Notes: generated by a model not told the origin, from the sequence alone. A stretch of DNA of 7,527 nucleotides from an uncultured Collinsella sp. (GCA_902463875.1 CABQHR010000087.1:1-7527); one strand, 5' to 3'. Positions 1-6,701 are shown, numbered from the stretch's first letter. A program made the numbers and translations.

Positions 1-704
1 TGACTCGAACCATAGACATCCCAACGTTTCAGGCAGCAGTCGTGCGCAACTGCTCTCCAACGCTCGCGGGCATCAAGCCGGCATCGCTCTTTACCTATCC
101 AGGCACCTACGCCCACGGGGACGGCTCGTCCGCAACCGAAAACATCGCAGAACGCCGAGCACGCCTGCTCAACGTTATCGCCCAGTGCAATCGCGAGCTT
201 GACCCGCTCGGCATCCACCTGAGTGTTTTGGTCTGGCGGCCCTGCGGAGCGCTCGTGTACGTGTACCGAGCCAAAAGCCTCGCCACCTATTTCGCAGACC
301 CTCGCGCCCAAACGGCGCTCGCCTCGGAAGGCTACGACACGAGAGACCTTTCGACATGCCTTGTGCATTTGGCATCACGCATCACGCTCGCGAGCAATAA
401 CGTCGCGGAATGCGCCTGCAGCCAAACTCGATGCGCACTACCCCAGCAAGCTAGCTGCAGCAAAGACTGCGCCTGCGAGTTTCCGCACGAAATAGGTTAC
501 TTCCTGGGATATCCCTACGACGACGTGCACGAGTTTATCGTCCAGCGCGGCGAGAACTACAAGGCCTTTGGAGCCTGGAAGGTCTACGCAAATATCGAGC
601 AGGCGCTTGCGACGTTTGATGCCTACCGTGCCTGCACCCAATACTTCACTTTTATCTATCAGCAGGGCTGCAGCCTGGCGCAACTTGCCCAGGCAACCCG
701 ATAG
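1..704 (+). CDS. DUF3793 family protein, 5' end outside window
   Basis: Function is unknown; I recognise it as DUF3793 from the N-terminal block PTLAGIKPASLF and the later block FPHEIGYFLGYPYDDV followed by GAWKVY. The first in-window start codon is a GTG at 42, but the frame is open from base 3 with no stop. The residues encoded before that GTG (FQAAVV, then RNC) look like the family's usual lead-in to the PTLAG block, so the real start is probably upstream and the gene is 5'-partial. No convincing ribosome binding site precedes base 42. Counted from the GTG, residues 124-145 hold six cysteines (124, 126, 131, 139, 143, 145) just before the FPHEIGYFLGYP block, which suggests a metal or thiol site (inference). 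No signal peptide or membrane segment is visible, so it is probably cytoplasmic. A flavodoxin gene follows 45 bases downstream on the same strand; I recall DUF3793 and flavodoxin genes as frequent neighbours, so a shared redox role is plausible but unproven. Confidence 0.85.
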   Translation, partial: TRTIDIPTFQAAVVRNCSPTLAGIKPASLFTYPGTYAHGDGSSATENIAERRARLLNVIAQCNRELDPLGIHLSVLVWRPCGALVYVYRAKSLATYFADPRAQTALASEGYDTRDLSTCLVHLASRITLASNNVAECACSQTRCALPQQASCSKDCACEFPHEIGYFLGYPYDDVHEFIVQRGENYKAFGAWKVYANIEQALATFDAYRACTQYFTFIYQQGCSLAQLAQATR

Positions 705-749
705 AACGTACAAGCCGCGGCAAGCGCCGCACGACCGAAAGGACAAAAC

Positions 750-1169
750 ATGAGCAAGATCGCCGTCGTCTACTGGAGCGGCACGGGCAATACCGAGGCC
801 ATGGCAAACCTCGTCGCCGAAAGCGCCACGTCCGCGGGGGCCGAGACTGAGGTCATCCCCTGCGCCGACTTCTCTGCCGACAAGGCCGCCGAATATGATG
901 CCTTCGCCTTCGGCTGCCCCGCCATGGGCTCCGAGGAGCTTGAGTATGACGAGTTTCAGCCTATGTGGGACGAGGTCAAGGAGACCCTCGGCGACAAGAA
1001 GGTCGTCCTCTTTGGCTCCTATTCGTGGGCCGAGGGCGAGTGGATGGACAACTGGAAGGCCGACGCCGACGAGGCCGGCGTCAACGTCGTGGACTCCGTC
1101 ATTTGCTACGATGCGCCCGACGATGAGGGCGAGGCGGCCTGCAAGGCCCTCGGAGCCGAGCTCGCGTAA
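750..1169 (+). CDS. Short-chain flavodoxin
   Basis: This 139-residue protein is an FMN-binding electron carrier, cytoplasmic, of the usual short-chain flavodoxin length. The FMN phosphate loop SGTGNTE lies at residues 10-16 after the first beta strand (KIAVVYW). The two loops that flank the isoalloxazine ring are visible as GCPAMGSEELE (about 55-65) and GSYSWAEGEWM (about 89-99). The protein is acidic, as expected for an electron shuttle. The ATG is preceded by AAAGGA at 738-743 with a six-base spacer, which supports this start. It lies 45 bases after the DUF3793 gene with no terminator between, so the two are probably co-transcribed; a strong terminator follows at 1219-1264. Its redox partner cannot be read from the sequence. 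Ferredoxin-replacing housekeeping use or service to the DUF3793 protein are both possible. Confidence 0.93.
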   Translation: MSKIAVVYWSGTGNTEAMANLVAESATSAGAETEVIPCADFSADKAAEYDAFAFGCPAMGSEELEYDEFQPMWDEVKETLGDKKVVLFGSYSWAEGEWMDNWKADADEAGVNVVDSVICYDAPDDEGEAACKALGAELA

Positions 1170-1218
1170 CGAAACCAGGCCTCCAAAAGAGCCTGTATCA
1201 CAGCGCATCCCCATCCCT

Positions 1219-1264
1219 ACAAAAGAGCGGGGGCTGGATTCAAGTCCAGCCCCCGCTCTTTTGT
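1219..1264. terminator. Bidirectional Rho-independent terminator
   Basis: A perfect 20-base inverted repeat (arms 1219-1238 and 1245-1264) encloses the six-base loop TTCAAG. The core of the stem is GAGCGGGGGCTGGA, and the outer part is A-rich on the left and T-rich on the right, so an RNA from either strand ends in a GC stem followed by UUUU. It lies between the convergent flavodoxin (+) and ABC ATPase (-) genes and can serve both. Confidence 0.93.
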
Positions 1265-1285
1265 AACGGCAGTTACATCAACCGG

Positions 1286-2038
1286 CTACGAGATATTTCC
1301 CAAGAACGCCTTGGTGCGCTCGCTCTTGGGGTGGTCGAAGACCTCGCTCGGCGTACCCTCTTCCACAATGACGCCGCCGTCCATAAAGACGACGCGGTCG
1401 GCGACATCGCGGGCAAAGCCCATCTCGTGCGTCACGACGATCATGGTCATGCCGTCGCGTGCCAGGTCGCGCATGACACCCAGGACGTCGCGCACGAGCT
1501 CGGGGTCGAGCGCCGAGGTGGCCTCGTCAAAGAGCATGACGTGCGGGTTCATCGACAGGGCGCGGGCGATGGCAACGCGCTGCTGCTGGCCGCCCGAGAG
1601 CTGGCTCGGCATAAAGTCGATACGCTCGGCAAGACCGACCTTGGTCAGCTCCTCGACGGCAATCTTCTCGGCCTCTTCCTTGCTGCGCTTGAGCACCTTC
1701 TGCTGCGCGAGCATGACGTTCTTTTTGACTGAGAGGTGCGGGAACAAATTGAACTGCTGGAACACCATACCCAGATGCGTGCGCACCTTGTTAAGATCGA
1801 CGCCCTTGGCGCACACGTCCACACCCTCAACGACAATCGAGCCACTCGTGGGATGCTCAAGACGGTTGATGCAGCGAAGCATCGTCGACTTACCCGAGCC
1901 CGAGGGACCCAGAACTACGACGACCTCGCCCTTGTGCACATCCAGATCGATATCGCGCAGGACCACGTTATCGCCAAAGGCCTTCTGGAGGTTCTTGATG
2001 CTGACGACGACCTCGTTCGAGTTATTGGTTTCGCTCAT
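1286..2038 (-). CDS. Polar amino-acid ABC transporter ATP-binding protein (GlnQ/ArtP type)
   Basis: This 250-residue protein is the ATPase that powers amino-acid uptake with the permease and binding protein encoded upstream, on the cytoplasmic face of the membrane. All ABC motifs are intact: Walker [10 protein letters not shown] (44-52), Q-loop with FQQFNLFPH (93-101), signature LSGGQQQR (147-154), Walker B VMLFDE (167-172), D-loop SALD (175-178) and the switch histidine in VVTHEM (H204). The FNLFPHLSV block and length are typical of the polar amino-acid uptake subfamily. The ATG is preceded by AAGGAGG at 2046-2052, which overlaps the permease stop codon; the gap between the genes is only 12 bases, so translation is probably coupled. 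It is the last gene of the operon and ends 21 bases before the shared terminator. The transported amino acid cannot be told from the ATPase. Confidence 0.95.
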   Translation of the reverse strand: MSETNNSNEVVVSIKNLQKAFGDNVVLRDIDLDVHKGEVVVVLGPSGSGKSTMLRCINRLEHPTSGSIVVEGVDVCAKGVDLNKVRTHLGMVFQQFNLFPHLSVKKNVMLAQQKVLKRSKEEAEKIAVEELTKVGLAERIDFMPSQLSGGQQQRVAIARALSMNPHVMLFDEATSALDPELVRDVLGVMRDLARDGMTMIVVTHEMGFARDVADRVVFMDGGVIVEEGTPSEVFDHPKSERTKAFLGNIS

Positions 2039-2045
2039 GATAGGA

Positions 2046-2052
2046 CCTCCTT
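2046..2052 (-). promoter_or_regulatory. Ribosome binding site of the ATPase gene, overlapping the permease stop
   Basis: On the - strand AAGGAGG is a near-perfect anti-16S match seven bases before the ATPase ATG. Its first two bases are the last two of the permease TAA stop codon. This geometry favours re-initiation by ribosomes finishing the permease. Confidence 0.75.
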
Positions 2053-3412
2053 ACAGACCGGCGATGTGATCGGCGGGCGTCGCGACGACCTGTCCGGCGC
2101 TCTTGGCGGGACGCTTCTTCTTAGTTTCGGCCGTGCCCAAAAGCCTCGCCTCAAGGCCGCTCACCAAGCGAGCGAGCGGCAGGGTGATGACCAGATAGAA
2201 CAGGGCGGCAACCACATACGGCGTAATGGAGCCCGTCGTAGCCACGATGGTACGGGCGTTCATGACGATCTCGACCACGCCCACGGCCGCGAGCAGCGAC
2301 GTATCCTTGTAAAGCAGGATGAACTCACTGGTCAACGTAGGCAGAACATTGCGGAACGTCTGCGGAATCATAACGTAGAGTAGCGTCTGGAAGGCGTTCA
2401 TGCCCAGCGAGCGCGCGGCCTCGTTTTGGCCCTTGGGGATCGACTGAATACCGGCGCGGAAGATCTCGCACAGGTAGGCGGACGAGTTCATGGCCATGAC
2501 GATAACGCCCAGGACATAGTCGTCCACCTTGACGCCGGCCAGCGGCAGGCCAAAGAATGCAATGTAAATCTGCAGGAACGCCGGCGTACCGCGGATGATA
2601 TTCACATAGATGCCGGCAAGGCAACGCAGGATGCGCGACTTGGAGATGCGCATGAGCGACAAGGCAAAGCCAAAGGGGATTGCCAGCGGAAACGCCACGA
2701 GCACGATCGAGAGCGACATGAGGAAGCCCTTAAAGACGATCGGCAGACTCTGGACCAAAATGACCGGGTTCAAGAACAGGCGCAGGAACATATTGGAGTT
2801 CCAGGCCTCGACCCACGGCTGCTCCTTAAGATCGGCCAGGAAGTTATCGAAGGCCGTCACGCCCTTGATCTCGACGGAAGGAATCTTGGAAATCTTCTTG
2901 GTCGAACCGTCGGCGAGCGTATAGGTGCCGCTAAAGGCCTCTTCGCCGCCCTCGACGGGAAACGTCACGCCGTAGACCTCAACGCGGAAATAGCCGCCGG
3001 CGGGCGCCGTCTCGCCAAAGTCGATCTTGAGTGTCTGGCCGTTAGCCTTGCACGTGGGCTTCATGGGCGTACGATCCATGAGATCCTCGCCCGAGAGCAT
3101 CGTCAATCGCGTGTCGTCGGTACCAAACGTCGTGCCGTCGACAAACGTCAGCGAAAGACCGCTCAGCTCCTCGTCGGTATCGGCCTGAACCTCCCAGGTA
3201 ATGCGCGTCTCGGTGCCGCCGACCACAGCGCTGCCCGAACCGGTGTTGGGTCGGGCGGTAATCTTTGCGGTCTCAAGCGCCTGAGCGGTCGAGGGCACGC
3301 AGGCCCCCGCGCATACCAGGGCGAGCGCCACAGCCAGGGCACAGGCCAGCTTTTGGAGCATCAAGGGCAGTGGATGGCTCTTGCCCATGGCTCCTTGGTT
3401 CAATCGAGACAA
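2051..3412 (-). CDS. Amino-acid ABC transporter permease with secreted N-terminal domain
   Basis: The C-terminal half (about 225-430) is a HisM/GlnP-type permease: hydrophobic segments begin near 230, RGTPAFLQ lies at 274-281, and the EAA coupling loop (EAARSLGMNAF, from 331) precedes IPQTFRNVLP. Family members are usually about 220 residues; this one has 453. The extra N-terminus carries a signal peptide (hydrophobic core about 22-40, likely cleavage after AQA at 45) and a beta-rich, Thr/Gly/Asp-rich domain from about 46 to 190 that does not look like a substrate-binding protein. Permeases of this family have the N-terminus outside, so the domain should face the exterior. The chosen start is a TTG with TAGGAG five bases upstream. 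An ATG at 3388 (residue 9) gives the same signal peptide, but its AAGGAG is only two bases away. It lies between the binding-protein gene (116 bases upstream) and the ATPase gene. Confidence 0.9.
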   Translation of the reverse strand: MSRLNQGAMGKSHPLPLMLQKLACALAVALALVCAGACVPSTAQALETAKITARPNTGSGSAVVGGTETRITWEVQADTDEELSGLSLTFVDGTTFGTDDTRLTMLSGEDLMDRTPMKPTCKANGQTLKIDFGETAPAGGYFRVEVYGVTFPVEGGEEAFSGTYTLADGSTKKISKIPSVEIKGVTAFDNFLADLKEQPWVEAWNSNMFLRLFLNPVILVQSLPIVFKGFLMSLSIVLVAFPLAIPFGFALSLMRISKSRILRCLAGIYVNIIRGTPAFLQIYIAFFGLPLAGVKVDDYVLGVIVMAMNSSAYLCEIFRAGIQSIPKGQNEAARSLGMNAFQTLLYVMIPQTFRNVLPTLTSEFILLYKDTSLLAAVGVVEIVMNARTIVATTGSITPYVVAALFYLVITLPLARLVSGLEARLLGTAETKKKRPAKSAGQVVATPADHIAGL

Positions 3413-3417
3413 GGTGG

Positions 3418-3423
3418 CTCCTA
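3418..3423 (-). promoter_or_regulatory. Ribosome binding site deciding a TTG start for the permease
   Basis: TAGGAG on the - strand, followed by the five bases CCACC and then TTG, supports starting the permease at the TTG rather than at the ATG eight codons downstream. The downstream ATG has a purine-rich AAGGAG too, but the two-base gap is shorter than normal. Both starts preserve the signal peptide, so the mature protein would be the same. Confidence 0.55.
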
Positions 3424-3478
3424 ACGTTTAAGTTGCCGACATAACGGGGCGGGATGACGCCCATTCAAGAAACGCAAA

Positions 3479-3506
3479 GGCCCTCTCCGCCAAAACGGAA
3501 AGGGCC
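3479..3506 (-). terminator. Intercistronic hairpin after the binding-protein gene (attenuating terminator)
   Basis: The arms 3479-3489 and 3496-3506 form an 11-base stem with a six-base loop. The one imperfect pair is C/A on the + strand but G/U on the - strand, so the stem is fully paired only in the RNA of the ABC operon. It is followed on the - strand by CCTTTGCGTTTC, an interrupted, weak U tract. It lies just after the binding-protein stop and before the permease. A leaky terminator or 3'-end stabiliser would give more binding protein than membrane parts, a common arrangement in such operons. Confidence 0.75.
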
Positions 3507-3528
3507 CGCTTGCAATCAAGTGACTATT

Positions 3529-4389
3529 CTACTTGATGTTGTACTTAGCCATGAGGGCGTCAACGGTACCGTCGTCGGTCAGGTCCTTGATAGCCTGGTT
3601 GATGTCGTCCTTGAGCTTGGTATTGCCCTGGTTGATGGCGATGGCGTACTCCTCGCCGGTGCTAATCTGCTTGATGGTCTGGCAGGTGTTGAACTGCTCG
3701 GCGGTCAGCTGGCTGGCAACGGAGCGGTTGGTGACTACGGCGTCACCCTTATCGGACTGCAAGGCGCTGAAGCACTCGGTAGCATCCTTGTAGGGGACGA
3801 TCTTGGCCTTGGGGAAGTTCTCCTGGGCAAAGGCCTCGGCGGTCGAGCCAGACTGGACGATGATGGTAGCGTCGGCGTTGTTGAGCTTCTCGCTGTAGTT
3901 GTCAGCCGTGATGTCGGCGTTATCGACCTTGGTCACGATGGCCTGATCGTCCATGTAGTAGGAATCGGAGAAAGTGACTTCCTTCTCACGCTCGGGCGTG
4001 TCAGTGATAGCCGCGATGGAGACGTCATACTTGGCACCCGAAGCGACGCCCGGAACCAGCGTGTCAAAGTCATTGTTGACGTACTCGACATCCAGGCCCA
4101 GCTTGTCGCCGATAGCCTTGATAAGCTCAAGGTCAAAGCCCTGATAATCGCCGTTGTCGTCCTTGTACTCAAACGGGGCGTACTCGGCAGAGGTGCCGAC
4201 GGTCAGCGTGCCGTCCTTGACGAGTGCGTACTCCTTGGAGCCGTCGACCTTCTCGACCTTAGCGTCGTCAGAGCTGCTGGAACCGGCATCAGAACCAGAG
4301 GTGGCGTTGGACGAGCCGCAGCCCGTCAGAGCAAGGGCGAGCGCCATAGCACCCGTGGCGGCAAATGCGCCAAGCTTCTTGAGCTTCAT
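3529..4389 (-). CDS. Amino-acid ABC transporter substrate-binding lipoprotein
   Basis: This 286-residue protein is the extracellular receptor of the importer (family SBP_bac_3). The start is the ATG at 4389, with AAGGAG seven bases upstream; an in-frame ATG 22 codons earlier lacks a ribosome site and would spoil the signal peptide. A lipoprotein signal follows: MKLKK, a hydrophobic stretch, then the lipobox LTGC with lipidated C24, and a Ser/Gly/Asp linker to about 44. The binding domain starts at LTVGTSAEYAPFEY (62-75). It includes GFDLELIKAIGDKLG (84-98), KYDVSIAAITDTPER (120-134) with the arginine R134 expected to hold the ligand carboxylate, and QSGST (179-183). The usual Asp of the DAVVTDRSVA segment, which binds the ligand amino group, is Asn here (N221). 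It is the first gene of the operon, before the permease and ATPase. The ligand is a polar amino acid or relative; its identity is not readable. Confidence 0.95.
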   Translation of the reverse strand: MKLKKLGAFAATGAMALALALTGCGSSNATSGSDAGSSSSDDAKVEKVDGSKEYALVKDGTLTVGTSAEYAPFEYKDDNGDYQGFDLELIKAIGDKLGLDVEYVNNDFDTLVPGVASGAKYDVSIAAITDTPEREKEVTFSDSYYMDDQAIVTKVDNADITADNYSEKLNNADATIIVQSGSTAEAFAQENFPKAKIVPYKDATECFSALQSDKGDAVVTNRSVASQLTAEQFNTCQTIKQISTGEEYAIAINQGNTKLKDDINQAIKDLTDDGTVDALMAKYNIK

Positions 4390-4396
4390 AATCAGT

Positions 4397-4404
4397 CTCC
4401 TTCC
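4397..4404 (-). promoter_or_regulatory. Ribosome binding site fixing the binding-protein start
   Basis: GGAAGGAG on the - strand sits seven bases before the ATG at 4389. It rules in that ATG over the longer reading frame beginning at 4455, because it is the only strong site and the resulting protein starts with a clean lipoprotein signal. Confidence 0.8.
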
Positions 4405-4446
4405 GGTGACCTCGTTTGATTCAGAGGTCTGCAAAAACTGTTGGCT

Positions 4447-4475
4447 ATTATGCACCCGGAATTACGAATCTGCAA
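4447..4475 (-). promoter_or_regulatory. Probable sigma70-type promoter of the ABC importer operon
   Basis: On the - strand TTGCAG (4475-4470) and CATAAT (4452-4447) are separated by 17 bases and lie upstream of the binding-protein gene. Four of six -35 bases and five of six -10 bases match the consensus. A start near 4440 would give a leader of about 50 bases carrying the ribosome site. No clear operator or riboswitch is seen in the 147-base gap. Prediction from pattern only. Confidence 0.5.
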
Positions 4476-4536
4476 TGAGAAAACTGGTTGAAACAAACCC
4501 ATAACGTGAATGGAATACTCTACTTTGTGACAGTCA

Positions 4537-5403
4537 TTACTGCTGCAACGACCTTAATAGTCTAATTTCAGCTGCATAACCTGCAAGTTCGTTCGGAGTC
4601 TCCAAAATAAACGGCAGCGAACGCAAACGGCCATTCGATACAATATTCTGCATAACCTGCATACCGCCACCAAATTCTTCGCTGCCAAGGTATCCCTTGC
4701 CGATGCACTCGTGGCGATCTTTATGGGCGCCACAAGGGTTCTTCGAATCGTTGATGTGTACGGCATGCAAGCGATCGATACCCACCACGCGGTCGAACTC
4801 GTCGAGTACGCCGTCCAGATCATGGATGATGTCGTAGCCGGCATCGCTCACATGGCAGGTGTCCAAACAAACGCCCAGCTTATCGGACAGCTCTGGGCAC
4901 TTGGCGGCAACGCCCTCGATAATGCGCGCCAGTTCTTCAAAGCTACGGCCCACCTCGGTGCCCTTGCCCGCCATGGTCTCAAGCAATACCGTCGTCTGCT
5001 GTCCCTCAAACATCACCTGGCACAGCGTGTCGACAATCATCTGAATGCCGGCGTCTGCCCCCTGTCCCACATGCGCACCGGGATGGAAGTTGTAGTAGTT
5101 GCCGGGCAGTGCTTCCAGACGCTGCAAATCTTCCGCCATAGCCTCCAAGGCAAACTCGCGCGCTCGCTCCTTAGCGGAGCAGGGGTTATAGGTATACGGG
5201 GCATGCGCCACCAGCGGTCCAAAGTCGTTTTGCGCCATAAGCTCGCGCAGAGCCGCCACGTCATCCATGTCAAGGTCTTTTGCCTTGCCACCGCGCGGGT
5301 TGCGCGTAAAGAACGCAAAGGTATTGGCACCAATGGACAACGCCGTCTCCCCCATCGCCCGATAGCCCTTCGTCGTCGAAAGATGGCACCCAATCGTCAG
5401 CAT
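4537..5403 (-). CDS. nfo: Deoxyribonuclease IV (endonuclease IV, AP endonuclease)
   Basis: This 288-residue enzyme cuts DNA 5' to abasic sites and trims blocked 3' ends in base-excision repair, in the cytoplasm. It is an AP2Ec TIM barrel of standard length. All nine ligands expected for the trinuclear zinc site are present by alignment with E. coli Nfo from memory: H67 (VAHAPY), H107 (NFHPGAH), E142 (LLETMAG), D181 and H184 (CLDTCH), H216 (VHINDSK), D229 and H231 (KDRHE), and E267 (FILETPN). The DNA-contact segment with SAKERAREF follows H67. The ATG has GGGGAG six bases upstream. It lies 98 bases downstream of the aldo/keto reductase gene on the same strand, with a 63-base palindrome between them that may end the upstream transcript or regulate this one. 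No functional link to the reductase is apparent. Confidence 0.96.
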   Translation of the reverse strand: MLTIGCHLSTTKGYRAMGETALSIGANTFAFFTRNPRGGKAKDLDMDDVAALRELMAQNDFGPLVAHAPYTYNPCSAKERAREFALEAMAEDLQRLEALPGNYYNFHPGAHVGQGADAGIQMIVDTLCQVMFEGQQTTVLLETMAGKGTEVGRSFEELARIIEGVAAKCPELSDKLGVCLDTCHVSDAGYDIIHDLDGVLDEFDRVVGIDRLHAVHINDSKNPCGAHKDRHECIGKGYLGSEEFGGGMQVMQNIVSNGRLRSLPFILETPNELAGYAAEIRLLRSLQQ

Positions 5404-5423
5404 CTCCAGCTCCCCCTCATCAG

Positions 5424-5486
5424 TTGCGGTGAAATAGTTCCTGTTTGGCCCCTATTCTGCCGCAAACAGGAAGTATTCCACCGCAA
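5424..5486. repeat. Composite palindrome with three copies of a TTGCGG..GAATA-like motif
   Basis: Arms 5424-5447 and 5463-5486 (24 bases each) pair at 22 of 24 positions around a 15-base loop. One of the two mismatches becomes a G/U pair in - strand RNA, giving 23 of 24. The outer motif is TTGCGGTGAAATAG on the + strand and TTGCGGTGGAATAC on the - strand. A third copy, TTGCGGCAGAATAG, lies on the - strand at 5465-5452, offset 21 bases from the outer copy and partly inside the loop. It fills most of the gap between the reductase stop and the nfo ribosome site. It could be an operator with three half-sites, a 3'-end hairpin of the reductase transcript, an nfo leader structure, or a member of an interspersed repeat family. 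There is no U tract right after it, so it is not a standard terminator. Confidence 0.85.
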
Positions 5487-5501
5487 GTTATAAAAGGGGC
5501 A

Positions 5502-6689
5502 TCAGGAGCGCGTTTTGCCGAAGGCTTTGAGCGCAGCCGTCACGGGGCCAGGCTGAAAGCGGCGGCGCACGTCATCGAGACGCGCGGGGATATCGATATG
5601 CTGCGGGCAGTGACGCGCGCATTTACCGCACTTGATGCAATTGCTCACCAGCTTGGGCTCGCTCGTGCGCACCGCACTCGCCGTAAAGTACTGCGACAGT
5701 CCCGTAAACCAGCTGTGCGCATAGCTCGCGTTGTAGGCGGCAAAACAACCAGGGATGTTGATACCCTTGGGGCACGGCATGCAGTAGCCGCACCCCGTGC
5801 AGGGCACACGGTTCGATTTCTCAAACTCCGTCAGCACGCGTGCGATGGTATCGAGCTGTTCCATCGTCATCGAATCCGGTAGCGCACGACTTGCCAGCGC
5901 CGCGTTCTCGTCCACCTGCGCGGTATCGGTCATACCCGAAAGCAGCATCGTGACTTGAGGATGATTCCACACCCACGAGAGGCCCCAAGCAGCTGGCGTA
6001 TTCAGATGAGGATCGTTCGCGCTATCGAGCACGGCGCGGGCCCGCGGCGGCAGCTTGCCCGCCAGACGTCCGCCCAACAGCGGCTCCATCACAAACACCG
6101 CGAGCCCGCGCTCGGCAGCGGCCAAGAGCCCCGCCGTTCCCGCCTGATAGCGTTCGCCGGCGTAGTTGTACTGAATCTGGCAGAAGTCCCAGTCATACGC
6201 GTCGAGCATCGTGAGGAAGTCTGCCGCGCTGCCGTGATACGAAAAGCCGATCTGGCGAATGCGCCCCGTAGCCTTTTGGTGTGCAATCCAGTCCTCGATA
6301 CCCAACGCCGCCACACGCTCCCATTGCACGGACGAGGTGATGTTGTGCATGAGGTAGTAGTCGATATGGTCGGTCCGCAGGCGGCGCAGCTGCTCGTCAA
6401 AAAAGCGGTCGAAATCCTCCGCAGATTTGCACGAAGCGTGCGGCAACTTAGTCGCGAGCAACACGCGGTCGCGCAGACCCAGGCGCTCAAGTGAGGCGCC
6501 CACGCACACCTCGTTACCGGGATAGAGATACGCGGTATCCAGATAATTAATCCCCTGCTCCACCGCACGGGAAATGATGGCATCGGCTGCCTTCGCATCC
6601 GGACGTCCCGGCGCACCGGGAAATCTCATGCAGCCCAGACCCAGAGCGGATATTCGGTTACCACTTTTGGGGTCAACGCGGTATTGCAC
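5502..6689 (-). CDS. Aldo/keto reductase with C-terminal 2[4Fe-4S] ferredoxin domain
   Basis: This 395-residue cytoplasmic oxidoreductase combines an NAD(P)H-type aldo/keto reductase barrel (about 1-290) with a ferredoxin module. The reductase tetrad is complete: D51 and Y56 in DTAYLYPGNE, K81 in ATKLP, and H115 in YLMHN. Two cysteine sets follow, C297/C300/C303/C306 (CTGCGYCMPCP) and C351/C354/C357/C361 (CIKCGKCARHCP), enough for two [4Fe-4S] clusters. The GTG at 6689 was chosen because AAAGGAGG lies four bases upstream and the protein then starts MQYRVDPKSGN, as I recall for this family. The ATG at 6707 has only a poor GGGG stretch. Iron-sulfur aldo/keto reductases of this type are common in anaerobes; substrates are mostly unknown. 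It diverges from the cyclase gene and precedes nfo. A probable promoter lies at 6777-6806. Confidence 0.93.
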   Translation of the reverse strand: MQYRVDPKSGNRISALGLGCMRFPGAPGRPDAKAADAIISRAVEQGINYLDTAYLYPGNEVCVGASLERLGLRDRVLLATKLPHASCKSAEDFDRFFDEQLRRLRTDHIDYYLMHNITSSVQWERVAALGIEDWIAHQKATGRIRQIGFSYHGSAADFLTMLDAYDWDFCQIQYNYAGERYQAGTAGLLAAAERGLAVFVMEPLLGGRLAGKLPPRARAVLDSANDPHLNTPAAWGLSWVWNHPQVTMLLSGMTDTAQVDENAALASRALPDSMTMEQLDTIARVLTEFEKSNRVPCTGCGYCMPCPKGINIPGCFAAYNASYAHSWFTGLSQYFTASAVRTSEPKLVSNCIKCGKCARHCPQHIDIPARLDDVRRRFQPGPVTAALKAFGKTRS

Positions 6690-6693
6690 GGCC

Positions 6694-6701
6694 CCTCCTT
6701 T
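6694..6701 (-). promoter_or_regulatory. Ribosome binding site supporting a GTG start for the aldo/keto reductase
   Basis: AAAGGAGG on the - strand is followed by GGCC and then GTG. This strong site would lie inside the coding region if the upstream ATG at 6707 were used, which argues for the GTG at 6689 as the true start. Confidence 0.7.

Noticed and set aside
438..1214. A 258-codon open frame on the - strand opposite the DUF3793 and flavodoxin genes
   Set aside because: It spans two recognised genes and their gap, has a shadow-like Gly/Val/Leu composition and no good ribosome site.
1263..1276. Small inverted repeat GTAAC/GTTAC beside the terminator
   Set aside because: Five-base arms, likely chance, and adds nothing to the strong neighbouring terminator.
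2426..3424. A 332-codon open frame on the + strand opposite the permease
   Set aside because: Arg/His/Asp-rich shadow translation with no recognisable domain; the - strand carries clear permease motifs.
3440..3472. Possible internal promoter before the permease (TTGAAT, 17 bases, GTTATG on the - strand)
   Set aside because: The -10 match is poor, and the operon is explained by read-through of the hairpin.
3454..4419. A 321-codon open frame on the + strand
   Set aside because: It lies opposite the binding-protein gene, has a low-complexity Leu/Val/Asp/Gly composition typical of the complement of GC-rich coding DNA, and shows no family motif.
4528..4536. Short palindrome TGACAGTCA next to the nfo stop codon
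   Set aside because: Only four-base arms and no second copy nearby; too short to call an operator or terminator.
5452..5486. A CRISPR-like or tandem repeat reading of the 21-base spaced motif
   Set aside because: Only two direct copies with a third inverted; the inverted-repeat structure explains it better and there are no spacers or cas genes.
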